A stretch of 64,000 nucleotides of DNA, taken from contig QRDG01000533.1 of NCBI GenBank assembly GCA_012064385.1, positions 587,651 to 651,650 on the forward strand, in the 5' to 3' direction. Under the pieces are notes generated by a model. That model worked only from the letters and a program-made list of their open reading frames with translations, ran no database searches and was not told the DNA's origin. A program made the position numbers and the translations under genes. Origin of the DNA: Puccinellia tenuiflora (lineage: Eukaryota > Streptophyta > Magnoliopsida > Poales > Poaceae). Position 1 is the first letter of the stretch. Every line of letters begins with the position of its first letter. This document shows, piece by piece, positions 54,381-64,000 of the stretch.

Positions 54381-54512
54381 ATGCACTTTCTTGACAATTT
54401 GGACTCCTCCAAAAATTTCTTAACTCTTAAGATTCGAGAACTCATATACGAAACGCCAGCACTTTTTGCCAGCTCTAAGTTTTATTCATTCCACACAAAC
54501 TCTTTCGAGAAG

Positions 54513-57446
54513 CTGGCGACGCCAGTGGCTCCGAGCGCAGATGTTGCTCTGACTCAGGCGGAGTTGGAACAGCAGCGTCAGGAGATACTCCGAGAGGCTC
54601 AGGTGGTGGCCCAAGTCAGACAGGACTTCGACATATCCCTCCGTGAGTACAATATCGCTCATGGTTTTACGCCGGTAGCCAACCCGGTTAGTCGCATAAA
54701 TGAGGTACGTGCTAGAGGTAGAGACCTCAATGCCGAGATAGCTAGAGATGGTAGAGCTAGATCTGGTAAAACTGCTAGTCATGTGTCGGCAGGCCGGCCG
54801 AAATATAGTACCCCGGGCAAGAATCTTAGAGCTGCTGAGGCTGCTATAGCTGAGTTACATAATTTATCCGGTGAAGCTCGTAGTAGGCAGCAGGACCGAG
54901 TTAATGAGTTGGTAGCTGTAGCCAACAGGCAGAATGAGGCATACCGGAATGCAAATCCGGGTGTGGGAGGATCCGGGTACCTTTACTCGGGTGGAAATGC
55001 TGGAGGAGCGTCCAAGGGACAGGCCTCTTCGCCGTATGTCGGCGCAAGCCGTGGCCAGAGTGTGAACTCTGGCAAGAACAAACAGCTGCAAGCGTATGAT
55101 CCGGTATATGCCGGAAAGCAGAAGGCTGCCCAAGGCAATGTCGGCCAGGGAGGCCCAGGACCCGTTCAGGGCAGACAAGAAGCCAACCGGGTCAATCCGG
55201 CGAATCCGGGTCAGCCACCTCGGTATCCGGCACCCATTCCGCCTCGTCATCAAGCGGGTGTCGGGTATGCCGAGCCGGCCGCTGACCGGTATGACGACGG
55301 TTACTCGGCCATGGAGCGTGTCGGGTATACAAGATACAGAGATCTGGCGACCGAGGGTGCACTCGGTGCCAGGCTGGGAGCTCGCCAATTACCGGCTCAC
55401 GATGTACGCAACAAGCTGGACAGAATCTATCTGTCTGAACTGCTGGAGGAGCAAGGCCCACCGGGTCCTGCATGCTTTGGACCCCGGATCATGAAGCAGG
55501 CACCGGTGCCGAATTTCCAGCTCCCCCGGGGTGCAAAGACCTATGACGGCAGCACCAAGCTGGAGGACTGGCTGACAGACTATGTCACCGCTGTGCACAT
55601 TGCCGGCGGAAGTCGCAGATGGGCAGTGCGGTATGTACCGCAGATGCTAGAGGGACCAGCCCGAATCTGGCTGAATAATCTGGAGGAGAACAGCATTGAC
55701 TGCTGGCTCGACTTCTCCGACGCCTTCGTCAGCAACTTCTCCAGTACTTACAAGAGGCCGAATCGACCTCAGCAGCTATCCATGTGTCGGCAGCGAGAAG
55801 ACGAAACAGACCGGGAGTACCTGACCCGGTGGAGCACGATCCGGAACTCCTGTGAAGGGGTGATCGAGTCACAAGCCATTGCGTGGTTCGCGCAAGGATG
55901 CCGACATGGCTCCATGCTTTGGCAGAGACTCCAGAGGGAAATGCCGGCCACCTTGGCCGAGACAATGTCAATTGCTGACAGCTATGCACTCGGTGACCCG
56001 ACACAGCCATTGCTGACCCAGGTTGATGTGGGCAGGAGGTATCCTGCTCAAGACCGAGATAGATCGAGCCGGCGTAGCGATCGCCCGGACAACCGAAACA
56101 AGAGAAGAGACGACCGACCGGATTACCGGTACGGGTCGGACCAGGTCGCAGCTGTCGACCAAGATCAAGCGGGTGCCGGCAGCAGCCAGCGCCAGAAAAA
56201 TGAGGGTCCCATTTGGGGCCAGAACTCGGAAGGAAGGAAGCCATGGAACGGTGAGAGGAAGCCGTGGAACGGCGAGAGAAAGCCATGGAACGGCGAAAGG
56301 AAGCCATGGAGTGGCAACAAGAAACAGTTGGATGATCAGGAGAGGTACATCTACGAGAAGATGCTGGATGGCCCTTGCTGCTTTCACACCCGACACCCCA
56401 GCAAACTGGTGCAACACTCGACTCGCGACTGTGACCGGCACAAGAATCAGCCAGCGGCTACTGGTCCGACACCGAGACCCGCACCTCTGACAGGTGCAAA
56501 TGCTCAACCCCTGAATGCACAGCCTAGGCAAGAGGATGTCAACCAGGTAGCAAACAACAACAACAACAACAATTACAACGGCAATGCAGGCCCAAGTAGG
56601 CAGAATCAGTATCGAGAGCCCCACCAGAGTTACATGGTCTTTGTGACCGAACCCAACGACAAGCAGAGTCAGCACAGGCGTGCAATGGAGGTAAATGCTG
56701 TTATGCCGGCGGTGCCGAAATTCATGTACTGGTCCGAGGATCAGATCAGTTGGAGTATCAAGGACCATCCCAAGATCATGCCGAATCCCGGAGGTTATGC
56801 TCTGGTGGTGGATCCGACATTCGTCGGACCCAGCATTAATGTCAGGTTCACCCGGGTCCTTGTGGACAACGGGAGCAGCATCAATATTATGTACCGAGAT
56901 ACCATGGTCAAGCTCGGTATAACCGAAAACATGATGCAGCCAAGCAGAACTACCTTTCATGGTATTGTGCCTGGTGTCTCGCATGCACCTATGGGCACCG
57001 TGTGGGTTGACGTTGCCTTCGGCGACAAAAGCAATAGCAGAACCGAGAGTCTGCTGTTCGAGGTTGTGGACCTCGAAAGCCCGTATCATGCCTTACTCGG
57101 TAGGCTATCACTCGCCAAGTTCATGGCGTCCACTCATGTGGCCTATCTGAAGATGAAGATGCCGGGTCCGAATGGTGTCATCACTATCTCGGGTGACTAC
57201 AAGCGTTCGATGGAGTGTGCCTCTGCCGGATCACTGCTGGCCGAGTCACTTGTGATTGCAGCCGAGAAGAAGAGAATCCATGAGGTAGTAGCTCTGGCCC
57301 AATCTGCTCAACTCGGTATACCGAGTCCGGCCAACCCGCAGCAGACTGCAACCTTCCAGGCGGCGAAGGAGTCCAAGAAAGTGGGCATAGACGAGTCTAA
57401 CCCGGACCACACCGTCATCATCGGTGCCGGGCTGGACAGCAAATAG
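54513..57446 (+). CDS. Gag-protease of Tat-type gypsy element
   Basis: The open frame formally begins at Met 54381, but family-like sequence begins at LATPVAPSADVALTQAELEQ, where the expected Met is a CTG (54513). Retrotrans_gag domain at about 55500-56000 (SRRWAVRYVPQMLEGPARIW; CWLDFSDAFVSNFSSTYKRP). A repeated KPWNGER motif (four near-copies of 7 residues, 56230-56312) precedes a Cys/His cluster (CCFHTRHPSKLVQH). The retropepsin motif VLVDNGSSINIMY is at 56858-56896; the middle residue of the D-x-G triad is Asn where Gly, Ser or Thr is common. The frame ends at TAG 57444-57446. Confidence 0.85.
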   Translation: MATPVAPSADVALTQAELEQQRQEILREAQVVAQVRQDFDISLREYNIAHGFTPVANPVSRINEVRARGRDLNAEIARDGRARSGKTASHVSAGRPKYSTPGKNLRAAEAAIAELHNLSGEARSRQQDRVNELVAVANRQNEAYRNANPGVGGSGYLYSGGNAGGASKGQASSPYVGASRGQSVNSGKNKQLQAYDPVYAGKQKAAQGNVGQGGPGPVQGRQEANRVNPANPGQPPRYPAPIPPRHQAGVGYAEPAADRYDDGYSAMERVGYTRYRDLATEGALGARLGARQLPAHDVRNKLDRIYLSELLEEQGPPGPACFGPRIMKQAPVPNFQLPRGAKTYDGSTKLEDWLTDYVTAVHIAGGSRRWAVRYVPQMLEGPARIWLNNLEENSIDCWLDFSDAFVSNFSSTYKRPNRPQQLSMCRQREDETDREYLTRWSTIRNSCEGVIESQAIAWFAQGCRHGSMLWQRLQREMPATLAETMSIADSYALGDPTQPLLTQVDVGRRYPAQDRDRSSRRSDRPDNRNKRRDDRPDYRYGSDQVAAVDQDQAGAGSSQRQKNEGPIWGQNSEGRKPWNGERKPWNGERKPWNGERKPWSGNKKQLDDQERYIYEKMLDGPCCFHTRHPSKLVQHSTRDCDRHKNQPAATGPTPRPAPLTGANAQPLNAQPRQEDVNQVANNNNNNNYNGNAGPSRQNQYREPHQSYMVFVTEPNDKQSQHRRAMEVNAVMPAVPKFMYWSEDQISWSIKDHPKIMPNPGGYALVVDPTFVGPSINVRFTRVLVDNGSSINIMYRDTMVKLGITENMMQPSRTTFHGIVPGVSHAPMGTVWVDVAFGDKSNSRTESLLFEVVDLESPYHALLGRLSLAKFMASTHVAYLKMKMPGPNGVITISGDYKRSMECASAGSLLAESLVIAAEKKRIHEVVALAQSAQLGIPSPANPQQTATFQAAKESKKVGIDESNPDHTVIIGAGLDSK

Positions 57447-59474
57447 GAAAGCGAGCTCATCCACTTCCTCCGTGAGAATCGGGATATCTTCGCATGGTCC
57501 AGTCAGGACTTGCTGGGTGTTCCGAGGGAGTTGGCTGAGCATTCTCTGCACGTCAGGCCAGATGCTAGGCCTGTGAAGCAACCGACACGGCGTCTTGCCG
57601 AAGGAAGAAGGAAGGCTGTGGGTGACGAGTTAGCCAAGTTACTCGCAGCAAATGCTGTCGTCGAGGTGAAATACCCGGATTGGTTGGCTAACCCGGTCCT
57701 GGTAGAAAAGAAGAAAGAAGAACCGGATGCTGCCACTGTCTGGCGCATGTGTGTCGACTACACACACCTGAACAAGGCATGTCCTAAAGATCCATTCCCG
57801 CTGCCTCGGATCGATCAGGTGATCGACTCCACGGCCGGGTGTGAGCTGTTATCATTTGTAGATGCGTACTCTGGTTTTCACCAGATACCACTCAATCCTG
57901 ATGATCAAATAAAGACTGCTTTTATCACCCCGTACGGGGCTTATTGCTATCGTGTCATGTGTTTCGGTTTGAGAAATGCTGGTGCCACTTATCAGCGCTG
58001 TATGCAAAAATGCTTGCATGACCAGATAGGTAAAAATGTGCAGGTGTATGTCGACGACATAGTTATTAAAACTAAAGAAAAACACACTTTGCTGGATGAT
58101 CTCAAAGAGACATTTGCAAACCTAAGAAAATTCCGACTTAAACTTAATCCGGATAAGTGTACATTCGGTGTACCAGCAGGAAAGTTACTCGGTTTCCTCG
58201 TGTCTAGCCGAGGTATCGAGGCAAACCCGACTAAGATCCGGGCGATAGAAAATATAAAGTTGCCGAAATGCCTCCGAGATGTCCAGAAATACACCGGGTC
58301 TCTGGCTTCTTTGAGTCGTTTCTTAGGTCGGTTGGGAGAAAAGGCCTTGCCCTTATACCAACTAATGAAAAAATCAGATAAATTTAGCTGGACTCCGCAA
58401 GCGGACGCGGCATTTCATGAGCTAAAGAAGATGTTGGCTACTGCGCCGATATTGGCTTCGCCACTACCGAGTGAGCCCATGCTGCTCTACATTGCGGCCA
58501 CTAACCGAGTCGTTAGTGTCGTAGTAGTGGTGGAGCGAGAAGAACAAGGAGCTACCGTGCAGAGGCCGGTATATTATTTGAGTGAGGTGCTCTCCGCATC
58601 AAAACAAAACTACCCTCACTATCAAAAAATGACTTATGGCGTCTATATGGCGGCCAAAAAACTAAAGCATTACTTCCAGGAGCATCCCATAACTGTCGTG
58701 AGTGCGGCCCCTGTGTCGGAAATCATAGGTAACAAAGATGCCAGTGGCCGAGTCGCCAAATGGGCTATTGAGCTTGCAGCTTATGCGCCGCAGTATGCCA
58801 GAAGAGATACCATCAAATCTCAAGCGGTGGCCGAGTTCCTCGTAGACTGGGCCGAAATGGAGTATGAGCCGTCCTTACCTGACTCCAACTACCGGAGAAT
58901 GCATTTTGACGGGTCCAAGGTAAAGGATGGCCTGGGAGCTGGTGTAGTTCTCACCTCGCCAAAGCGAGATCAGCTGAAATACGTATTGCAAGTACACTTT
59001 GCGGCATCCAACAATGTCGCCGAGTATGAAGCGCTGATTCATGGACTCAAAGTAGCCAAGGAAATTGGAATCCGCCGGATCATCTGCTATGGTGACTCGG
59101 ACCTGGTGATTCAGCAAACCTCAGGCAACTGGGATGCCCTAGATGCCAACATGGCGGCATACCGGTTCCATGTCCAGAAATTTTCGGGATTCTTTGATGG
59201 TTGCGAGTTCACGCACATTCGGCGGACATATAATGAGAGTGCAGACATGTTGTCCAAGATTGGGTCATATCGGCAAGCCATTCCGCCCGGGGTATCACTG
59301 GAGCATCTTCACAAGCCATCAATCAAGCCTTCACCCGAGTCAGACTCAATATTCATCCCGGGTAATCCAGAGCTCGGTGTCATTCCGATGGATGTAGATA
59401 TCGGAAGAAAGTTGCAGGACTCGGGGACTGCTGCGCAGGACCCGGGGACTTCCATGGATGTTGATTATATTTAG
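57447..59474 (+). CDS. Reverse transcriptase-RNase H of Tat-type gypsy element
   Basis: Same frame as gag-protease, separated from it only by the single TAG at 57444; recognisable sequence (ESELIHFLRENRDIFAWS) follows at once, and the first Met is at 57510. RT motifs: VEKKKE-MCVDYTHLNKACPK, LLSFVDAYSGFHQI and the catalytic YVDD (58047-58058). Thumb/connection text and an RNase H of the RVT_3 type (MHFDGSKVKDGLGAGVVL at 58899; NNVAEYEALIHGL; YGDSDLVI) follow. Ends at TAG 59472. The integrase continues in another frame. Confidence 0.9.
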   Translation, partial: ESELIHFLRENRDIFAWSSQDLLGVPRELAEHSLHVRPDARPVKQPTRRLAEGRRKAVGDELAKLLAANAVVEVKYPDWLANPVLVEKKKEEPDAATVWRMCVDYTHLNKACPKDPFPLPRIDQVIDSTAGCELLSFVDAYSGFHQIPLNPDDQIKTAFITPYGAYCYRVMCFGLRNAGATYQRCMQKCLHDQIGKNVQVYVDDIVIKTKEKHTLLDDLKETFANLRKFRLKLNPDKCTFGVPAGKLLGFLVSSRGIEANPTKIRAIENIKLPKCLRDVQKYTGSLASLSRFLGRLGEKALPLYQLMKKSDKFSWTPQADAAFHELKKMLATAPILASPLPSEPMLLYIAATNRVVSVVVVVEREEQGATVQRPVYYLSEVLSASKQNYPHYQKMTYGVYMAAKKLKHYFQEHPITVVSAAPVSEIIGNKDASGRVAKWAIELAAYAPQYARRDTIKSQAVAEFLVDWAEMEYEPSLPDSNYRRMHFDGSKVKDGLGAGVVLTSPKRDQLKYVLQVHFAASNNVAEYEALIHGLKVAKEIGIRRIICYGDSDLVIQQTSGNWDALDANMAAYRFHVQKFSGFFDGCEFTHIRRTYNESADMLSKIGSYRQAIPPGVSLEHLHKPSIKPSPESDSIFIPGNPELGVIPMDVDIGRKLQDSGTAAQDPGTSMDVDYI

Positions 59475-59500
59475 CAAGACTCGGTGGTTACGCTGGAGAA

Positions 59501-60901
59501 TTGGAAAGCTGCTTGGCGGAACACGGGGACTCCTTGGGAGGACTGGGGGCTCACCAGCCTATGACGGGTGTGGTGATGTCGGTTGATGCGATGGAAATCG
59601 ACGAGCCTGTACTCGGCACTCGCCCGGTACCGGCATGGGCGCAGCCCATCATGACCTTCATGTTGGATGACACTCTACCGAGTGATGAGGTCTCGGCCAG
59701 ACAAGTCCAAAGGCGATCCAAATCCTTCACAATCATCAATCAAGAGCTGTACAAGAGAAGTGTGACCACTGTGCTTCAGCGCTGTGTTGAGCCAGAAGAG
59801 GGAGAAAGAATCCTCCGAGATATCCACCAGGGGGAGTGCGGTCATCACGCCTCTTCCCGAGCTATAGTGGCTAAAGCATTCCGATATGGATTCTACTGGC
59901 CCAGCCCTTTGCAACAAGCAGAAGATATTGTCCGGAAGTGTGAAGGATGTCAGAGGTTTGCTCACAAGATTCATATGCCGGCATCAGCTCTTAAGACTAT
60001 TCCTATCACTTGGCCATTCGCAGTATGGTGTCTGGATATGGTGGGACCATTTAAACCAGCCCGAGGTAACATGACTCACATCCTGGTGATGGTGGACAAG
60101 TTCACCAAGTGGATCGAGGTGAAGCCAATCAGAAAGTGCGATGGCCGCACAGCCGTGTCATTCCTAAAGGATATTATCCTAAGGTATGGGCACCCGCACA
60201 GCATTATCACGGATAATGGCACCAATTTCGCCGAGGGAGCCTTTGCTCGGTTTTGCCAGGAAAAGAGAATCCGGCTAGACCTGGCCTCGGTTGCGCATCC
60301 GCAGTCCAATGGACAAGTGGAAAGATCAAATGCCTTAATCTTATCCGGCATCAAACCCCGGTTGATTGAGCCACTGTTGCGTGCTCCGGGTTGTTGGCTG
60401 GATGAGATTCCGGCAGTACTGTGGAGTCTGAGGACCACGCCGAATCGCTCCACCGGCTATACGCCATTCTTCCTGGTTTATGGAGCAGAGGCAGTTCTGC
60501 CAACCGACATAGAGCATGACTCGCCAAGAGTTGCTTTATATACCGAGTCAGAGGCAAAGGAAGCCCGAGAAAATGATGTTGATCTGCTCGAGGAAGCAAG
60601 AGAATTGGCATTGTCCAAATCGGCAATATATCAGCAAAATCTTCGACGCTATCATAGCCGGAAAGTAAATCCTCGCAAGTTTCGAGAAGGGGACCTGGTC
60701 CTTAGGCTGGTACAGCGCACCGCCGGAATGCACAAGTTATCGCCTCCTTGGGAAGGGCCATTTATTGTGAGCAAAGCTTTGAACAACGATGCATATTATC
60801 TTATTGATGCCCAGGCACAGGTGAAGAACCGAATGGATAGATCCGGAGAGGAGACCAAGCGGCCCTGGAATGTAGCTCTTCTTCGCCCTTTTTATTCTTA
60901 A
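59501..60901 (+). CDS. Integrase of Tat-type gypsy element
   Basis: 466 codons. HHCC zinc finger: H, then GHHASS, then CEGCQRF (about 59826-59960). Catalytic D-D-E: WCLDMVGPF (about 60033), IITDNGTNF (about 60207) and HPQSNGQVERSN (about 60318). C-terminal GPFIV-type domain (KLSPPWEGPFIVSKALNNDA). Frame differs from RT-RNase H, so at least one indel lies between about 59475 and 59570. Confidence 0.9.
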   Translation: MESCLAEHGDSLGGLGAHQPMTGVVMSVDAMEIDEPVLGTRPVPAWAQPIMTFMLDDTLPSDEVSARQVQRRSKSFTIINQELYKRSVTTVLQRCVEPEEGERILRDIHQGECGHHASSRAIVAKAFRYGFYWPSPLQQAEDIVRKCEGCQRFAHKIHMPASALKTIPITWPFAVWCLDMVGPFKPARGNMTHILVMVDKFTKWIEVKPIRKCDGRTAVSFLKDIILRYGHPHSIITDNGTNFAEGAFARFCQEKRIRLDLASVAHPQSNGQVERSNALILSGIKPRLIEPLLRAPGCWLDEIPAVLWSLRTTPNRSTGYTPFFLVYGAEAVLPTDIEHDSPRVALYTESEAKEARENDVDLLEEARELALSKSAIYQQNLRRYHSRKVNPRKFREGDLVLRLVQRTAGMHKLSPPWEGPFIVSKALNNDAYYLIDAQAQVKNRMDRSGEETKRPWNVALLRPFYS

Positions 60902-61532
60902 GGACTCACTGTATGTATCTCGAAACTTTGAAATGAAATGTCGGCACTCCGAAATGAAACTCGGGGATTGCCTTGCTATGAATCTTGAGTTGTATGTTTG
61001 TTTATATCTGTTTCCTTTATGTCGGATGGCTCTGGACCATGTCTCAAAGTTTTGAGTATTGTATGCTATGTTATTGTGATTTTGTGACCCGAATGCCAAG
61101 AAACCCATCGAGGTAGGCAAGGGCTGAGATTGCAAGAAGCAGTACACAAGAAAACAAACTCGGGGACTCGGCCCAAGTGCGATTCGACACAAGTTATTTC
61201 GTTTCTAACCTTTTATGTCGGATGATAATGAGCTTGGACTCAAAGTTCATTAGTATTGTATGCCATGTGTCGGTAATCTTGTGACTCGACTGTCAAGAAA
61301 CCCAGAAGAGGTAGACAAGAGCAGAGGTTGCTAAGTATGGTAAACAAGAAAACGAGCTCGGGGACTCGGTTCAGAATGATTCGGCATACTAAATGAACCA
61401 TGTTAAAATTGTGCGAAAGTAAAAAGAACCAAGTACCAAGCATAAAAAGCTAAAGGTTTATATTACATTTGCACCCGGCATTCCGGGGATTTGACGATTT
61501 GAGTTTTTTGTAAGTCTAGGCAGAGCAGGATC
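60902..61532 (+). repeat. Spacer with an imperfect 200-bp tandem duplication
   Basis: 61018-61181 and 61218-61376 share, in order, TATGTCGGATG, CTCAAAGTT, TATTGTATGC, TGTGAC(C/T)CGA, AAGAAACCCA, GAGGTAG(G/A)CAAG, AAGAAAAC and GCTCGGGGACTCGG-like blocks. This is the junction between integrase and the convergent antisense gene. Confidence 0.75.
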
Positions 61533-64000
61533 CTAGCTACTTGGAGCAGAAGTAGCGGCATCGGTCTTGGCCGGTTCCGAGGTCGAGGTCTCGGTGCTAT
61601 CCTTGGTCGCAGCGGCCGAGGTGGTGCCTGTGGCTGTGTCGGGAGGAGTGTCGGCTTGAATTTCTTCATCGACGGGCTCTTCGTTTCCTTCTTCAACCTC
61701 GCCGTCGGTCTCCAATTCTTCCGAGTGGGGAACCCGATCACCCGGGACAAAGCTGTGTACTGGAGCATACTGGATGAGCGAGTAAGCCAACTCTTGGCGG
61801 CGCTGGATGTGCTCCGGGTCAGAGAGCCACCTGGACCCATCCCGCACTGTCTTCAGCATGTCGAGGTCAAGCTCCTCGTACCAAGATAGCACATAACTTA
61901 ACGCTTCATCGCTCCGACTCGGGCGGCGGATGATCGCCAATCGTCGAGTCTGTCCTCGGAGGCCAGCAGGCATGTGGCCAGTTCATCCACAACCAAAGGG
62001 GCCTCGCACCCGGGCCAGAGGACGTTGTAAGCTCGGATGGCAGCGGTGAGGAGATTCATCCCAATAGACCTCATCGGCACCAAGCGCGCCTTCAATGCCA
62101 CCAAGTGGGCATCCATATCCCACTCGGATGAGATTGGGCCATCCTGGATTTCCTTGAACCGGTGTTCGGCAGCGCTCTTGTCCGCGGCAGCCTTGGTGTG
62201 GGGAAAGCGCTCTGAGTAAGGAATGGCTAACGCCAGAATGAGTTATTTCAGAAGAAAAATAATAGATTGAATAAAGGCAGAAGGGGAAGGAGCTTACTGT
62301 CCATCTCGGAGTTAATTTTGGAGATGTCCACCAGCCACTGCGCAATCTTGGCCTTCAGATCTTGGAGCTCGCTCACAGCCGAGGTTACCTCGGATTTGGA
62401 TTCTGCAAGAGATTCCTTTAGCTTCCGAGTCTCCTCTTCTCGGAGCTGCTTCTCGGTGGCGGCGGTTTTCTCCGACTCGGCGGCTTGACTCCGAGTTTGC
62501 TCCAGCTCGGCCTTCAGCCGGGATATCTCCTCCTGCTCTCTCTTCAGCTCGGCCTCGTGAGCAAGCTCGCGCTCCTTATGTGCGGCTGTGTCGAGGTGGC
62601 TGATGTCAGAAGGAGAGATTTGAGGCAAATATAGGTTCAAAGGCAAAAATATGGCTTACACTCGATTTCCGAGATCCGTTTTCTCCAATCCTTCGGCCTT
62701 GAGTGCCGAGTCCGCCACTTGATCCAGCTTGGCTCGCAGCAACTTGTATTTATCGGAGAGGCTTTTGTGGCCAGCAGAAGTTTGCGGTGCACATGCGTGC
62801 GCTTGGTCATGCAGATCTGAGAAGAAGAGATATTAATATTATTGATAAAGATTCAGCCCGAGTTATCCTTACTCAGCCGAGTTTCAGTCACTCGACCCGA
62901 ATCTCGGGGACTGGGGATGGATAATATATAAATTAAAGAAATAAACCGAGTTTATTTACTCGGCATAGCTTACCGCGGCTGCTTGGTCGGCTGCGAAAAG
63001 GGCAGATTTTACCGCGGCCATCNTCGGCCTTGAGTGCCGAGTCCGCTACCTGGTCCAACTTGGCCCGGAGCAGCTTGAATTTATCAGAGAGCACCTTATG
63101 CTCCAGCAGCAGCTTGCGGTGCAGTTGTGTGCGCTTGGTCATGCAAGCCTGAAAGAAGAAAAGTTAGTATTATTGATGAAGATTCAGGCCGAGTTACCCT
63201 CACTCAACCGAGTCATCTTTACTCGGCCGAGTTCAGTCACTCGACCCGAATCTCGGGACTGGGAAGGGATAGTATATACATTTAACAAGTAAACCGAGTT
63301 ATATTTACTCGGCACAACTTACCGCAGCTGCTTGGTCGGCTGCAAGAAGGGCGGTTTTTGGCTGCAGCCATCTTTTGGCCACCAGACTCGGCCCCGCCGG
63401 GTGTTCCGAGACAATCTGGCCTGCTGGTGCCTTTGAGCTCACTTCGCTCAAGTCGGCAGCATTCCAGTCCATATGATAGTGCTCGAGGGAGCCCAGGCTT
63501 TTCCCGCTAAGTGTTCGCAGTGGCGCGAATCCCCAGCTGGTGGTCTGGATGCTGCCGGATGTCGCTGCTCCGGTGCTTAGTGGCACAATCAGTTGCCGTT
63601 CCGGGTTCGCCGACACGGATGTCGCCGGTGCCTTTTCTGCCGATACCCCAGTGGCTGGAACTGGGGCCTTAGTTGGTTGTGGCTGCGGCTGCGGCTGTGC
63701 CGGTGGCGGTGTTGGCTTAGCCATGGATGTCGATTTGGATTTTGAGGGCGAGGGCTGCGACTTGTGTTTTGGCGGCTGCGGTGCTGCTGGAGCTGCTTTT
63801 TGCTTCTTCTTCTGGTGCTGCTGTGATGGATGTGGCGGAGCTTGTTGCTGCTGAGGTTGCTGCTGTTGTTGTTGCGGCCGAGTCTGCTGCTCTGGCTGCT
63901 GCTGCTCTGGCTGCTGCTGTTGACTCGGCTGTGCCGAGTCCTCTTGGGTCTCGGGGGCCGAAGAGCTGGCCCCGAGATAAATTACTTCAGGCGCTGCAGT
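61533..64000 (-). CDS. Antisense multi-exon gene of Tat-type gypsy element (5' partial)
   Basis: On the minus strand the frame is open from the window edge. Likely exons: 64000-63323 (Gln/Pro-rich, then MDWNAADLSEVSSKAPAGQI), 63148-62974, 62816-62660, 62599-62300 and 62226-61533, with GT(A)AG-type donors (GTAAGT, GTAAGC) and CAG or TAG acceptors. Exon 4 encodes a strong Glu/Lys coiled coil (ELKREQEEISRLKAELEQTR). Exon 5 holds HLVALKARLVPMRSIGMNLL and, after a frame change near 61925, SDEALSYVLSWYEELDLDML and an acidic Thr/Ser-rich tail. No known catalytic domain. Similar antisense genes are known in Tat-lineage elements such as Grande; their role is unknown. Exons 2 and 3 are duplicates. Confidence 0.7.
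62660..63340 (-). repeat. Exon-intron tandem duplication in antisense gene, with an undetermined base at 63023
   Basis: The exon pair 62816-62690 and 63148-63025 (both with ATGACCAAGCGCAC and GCGGACTCGGCACTCAAGGC) and the introns 62820-62972 and 63150-63321 (both with TCGACCCGAATCTCGG and GAGTAAATA) are duplicated with a period of about 330 bp. The single N at 63023 lies exactly where sequence homologous to the first exon end meets sequence homologous to the second exon. Confidence 0.8.

Larger units (their letters stand above)
54381..64000 (+). mobile_element. Tat-lineage Ty3/gypsy retrotransposon, lacking 5' LTR, running off the window
   Basis: Contains gag-protease, RT-RNase H and integrase in gypsy order (integrase after RNase H) on the plus strand, then 600 bp of spacer and an antisense multi-exon gene. 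This is the layout of the Tat/Retand group. No 5' LTR or primer site is seen before gag; the left part may have been lost in a rearrangement with the BARE-type element. The 3' LTR is beyond 64000. Confidence 0.85.

Overview
The window is plant nuclear DNA from a large-genome grass, most likely Triticeae (wheat, Aegilops or barley group). The signs are a BARE/Angela-type copia LTR, Tat-lineage gypsy elements, nested LTR insertions, Stowaway, hAT and Mutator-type MITEs, a CACTA element with 'ttcgccagtggta' subterminal repeats, and GC-rich monocot coding sequence. Organism and family names are inference from remembered family hallmarks; no database search was possible. LAYOUT. 1-16990: an outer gag-only LTR retrotransposon (its 5' end lies outside the window) is split by a complete 9483-bp inner LTR retrotransposon (2565-12047; identical 1083-bp LTRs apart from 7 substitutions; 5-bp target duplication GAAGT). 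The inner element has a decayed gag-protease on the plus strand, no reverse transcriptase or integrase, and a spliced antisense gene (7074-10657). 16991-20333: nested small DNA transposons. 20334-23564: host gene 1, a six-exon NUDT19-type NADH pyrophosphatase. 23565-27388: duplicated flank sequence, MITEs, a 179-bp tandem repeat and two minus-strand LINE remnants. 27389-28843: host gene 2, an intronless BAHD acyltransferase. 28844-38560: a LINE scrap, a roughly 1.3-kb GGGTAAC minisatellite, a Stowaway MITE, a complete 3095-bp CACTA element carrying a B3-like gene fragment, further LINE remnants, and a short paralogous copy of the Nudix 3' flank. 38686-40615, minus strand: host gene 3, a double-AP2 transcription factor of the WRI3/WRI4 type. 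40716-46265: a hAT element with perfect 8-bp target duplications, a foldback element and a multi-LTR miniature retrotransposon (TRIM). 46270-64000: a LINE remnant interrupted by a non-coding LTR element (47237-51282), itself cut by a minus-strand BARE/Angela-type element (51283 to about 54380), followed by a Tat-type gypsy element with gag-protease, RT-RNase H and integrase on the plus strand and a multi-exon antisense gene downstream (61533-64000, running off the window). FUNCTION. The three host genes are unrelated (nucleotide housekeeping, secondary-metabolite acylation, transcriptional control), each isolated in repeats, with no sign of a cluster. The most noteworthy theme is that two different LTR retrotransposons each carry a spliced, protein-coding gene in antisense orientation between their sense genes and 3' LTR; one of these elements is young yet has lost a working gag-pol.
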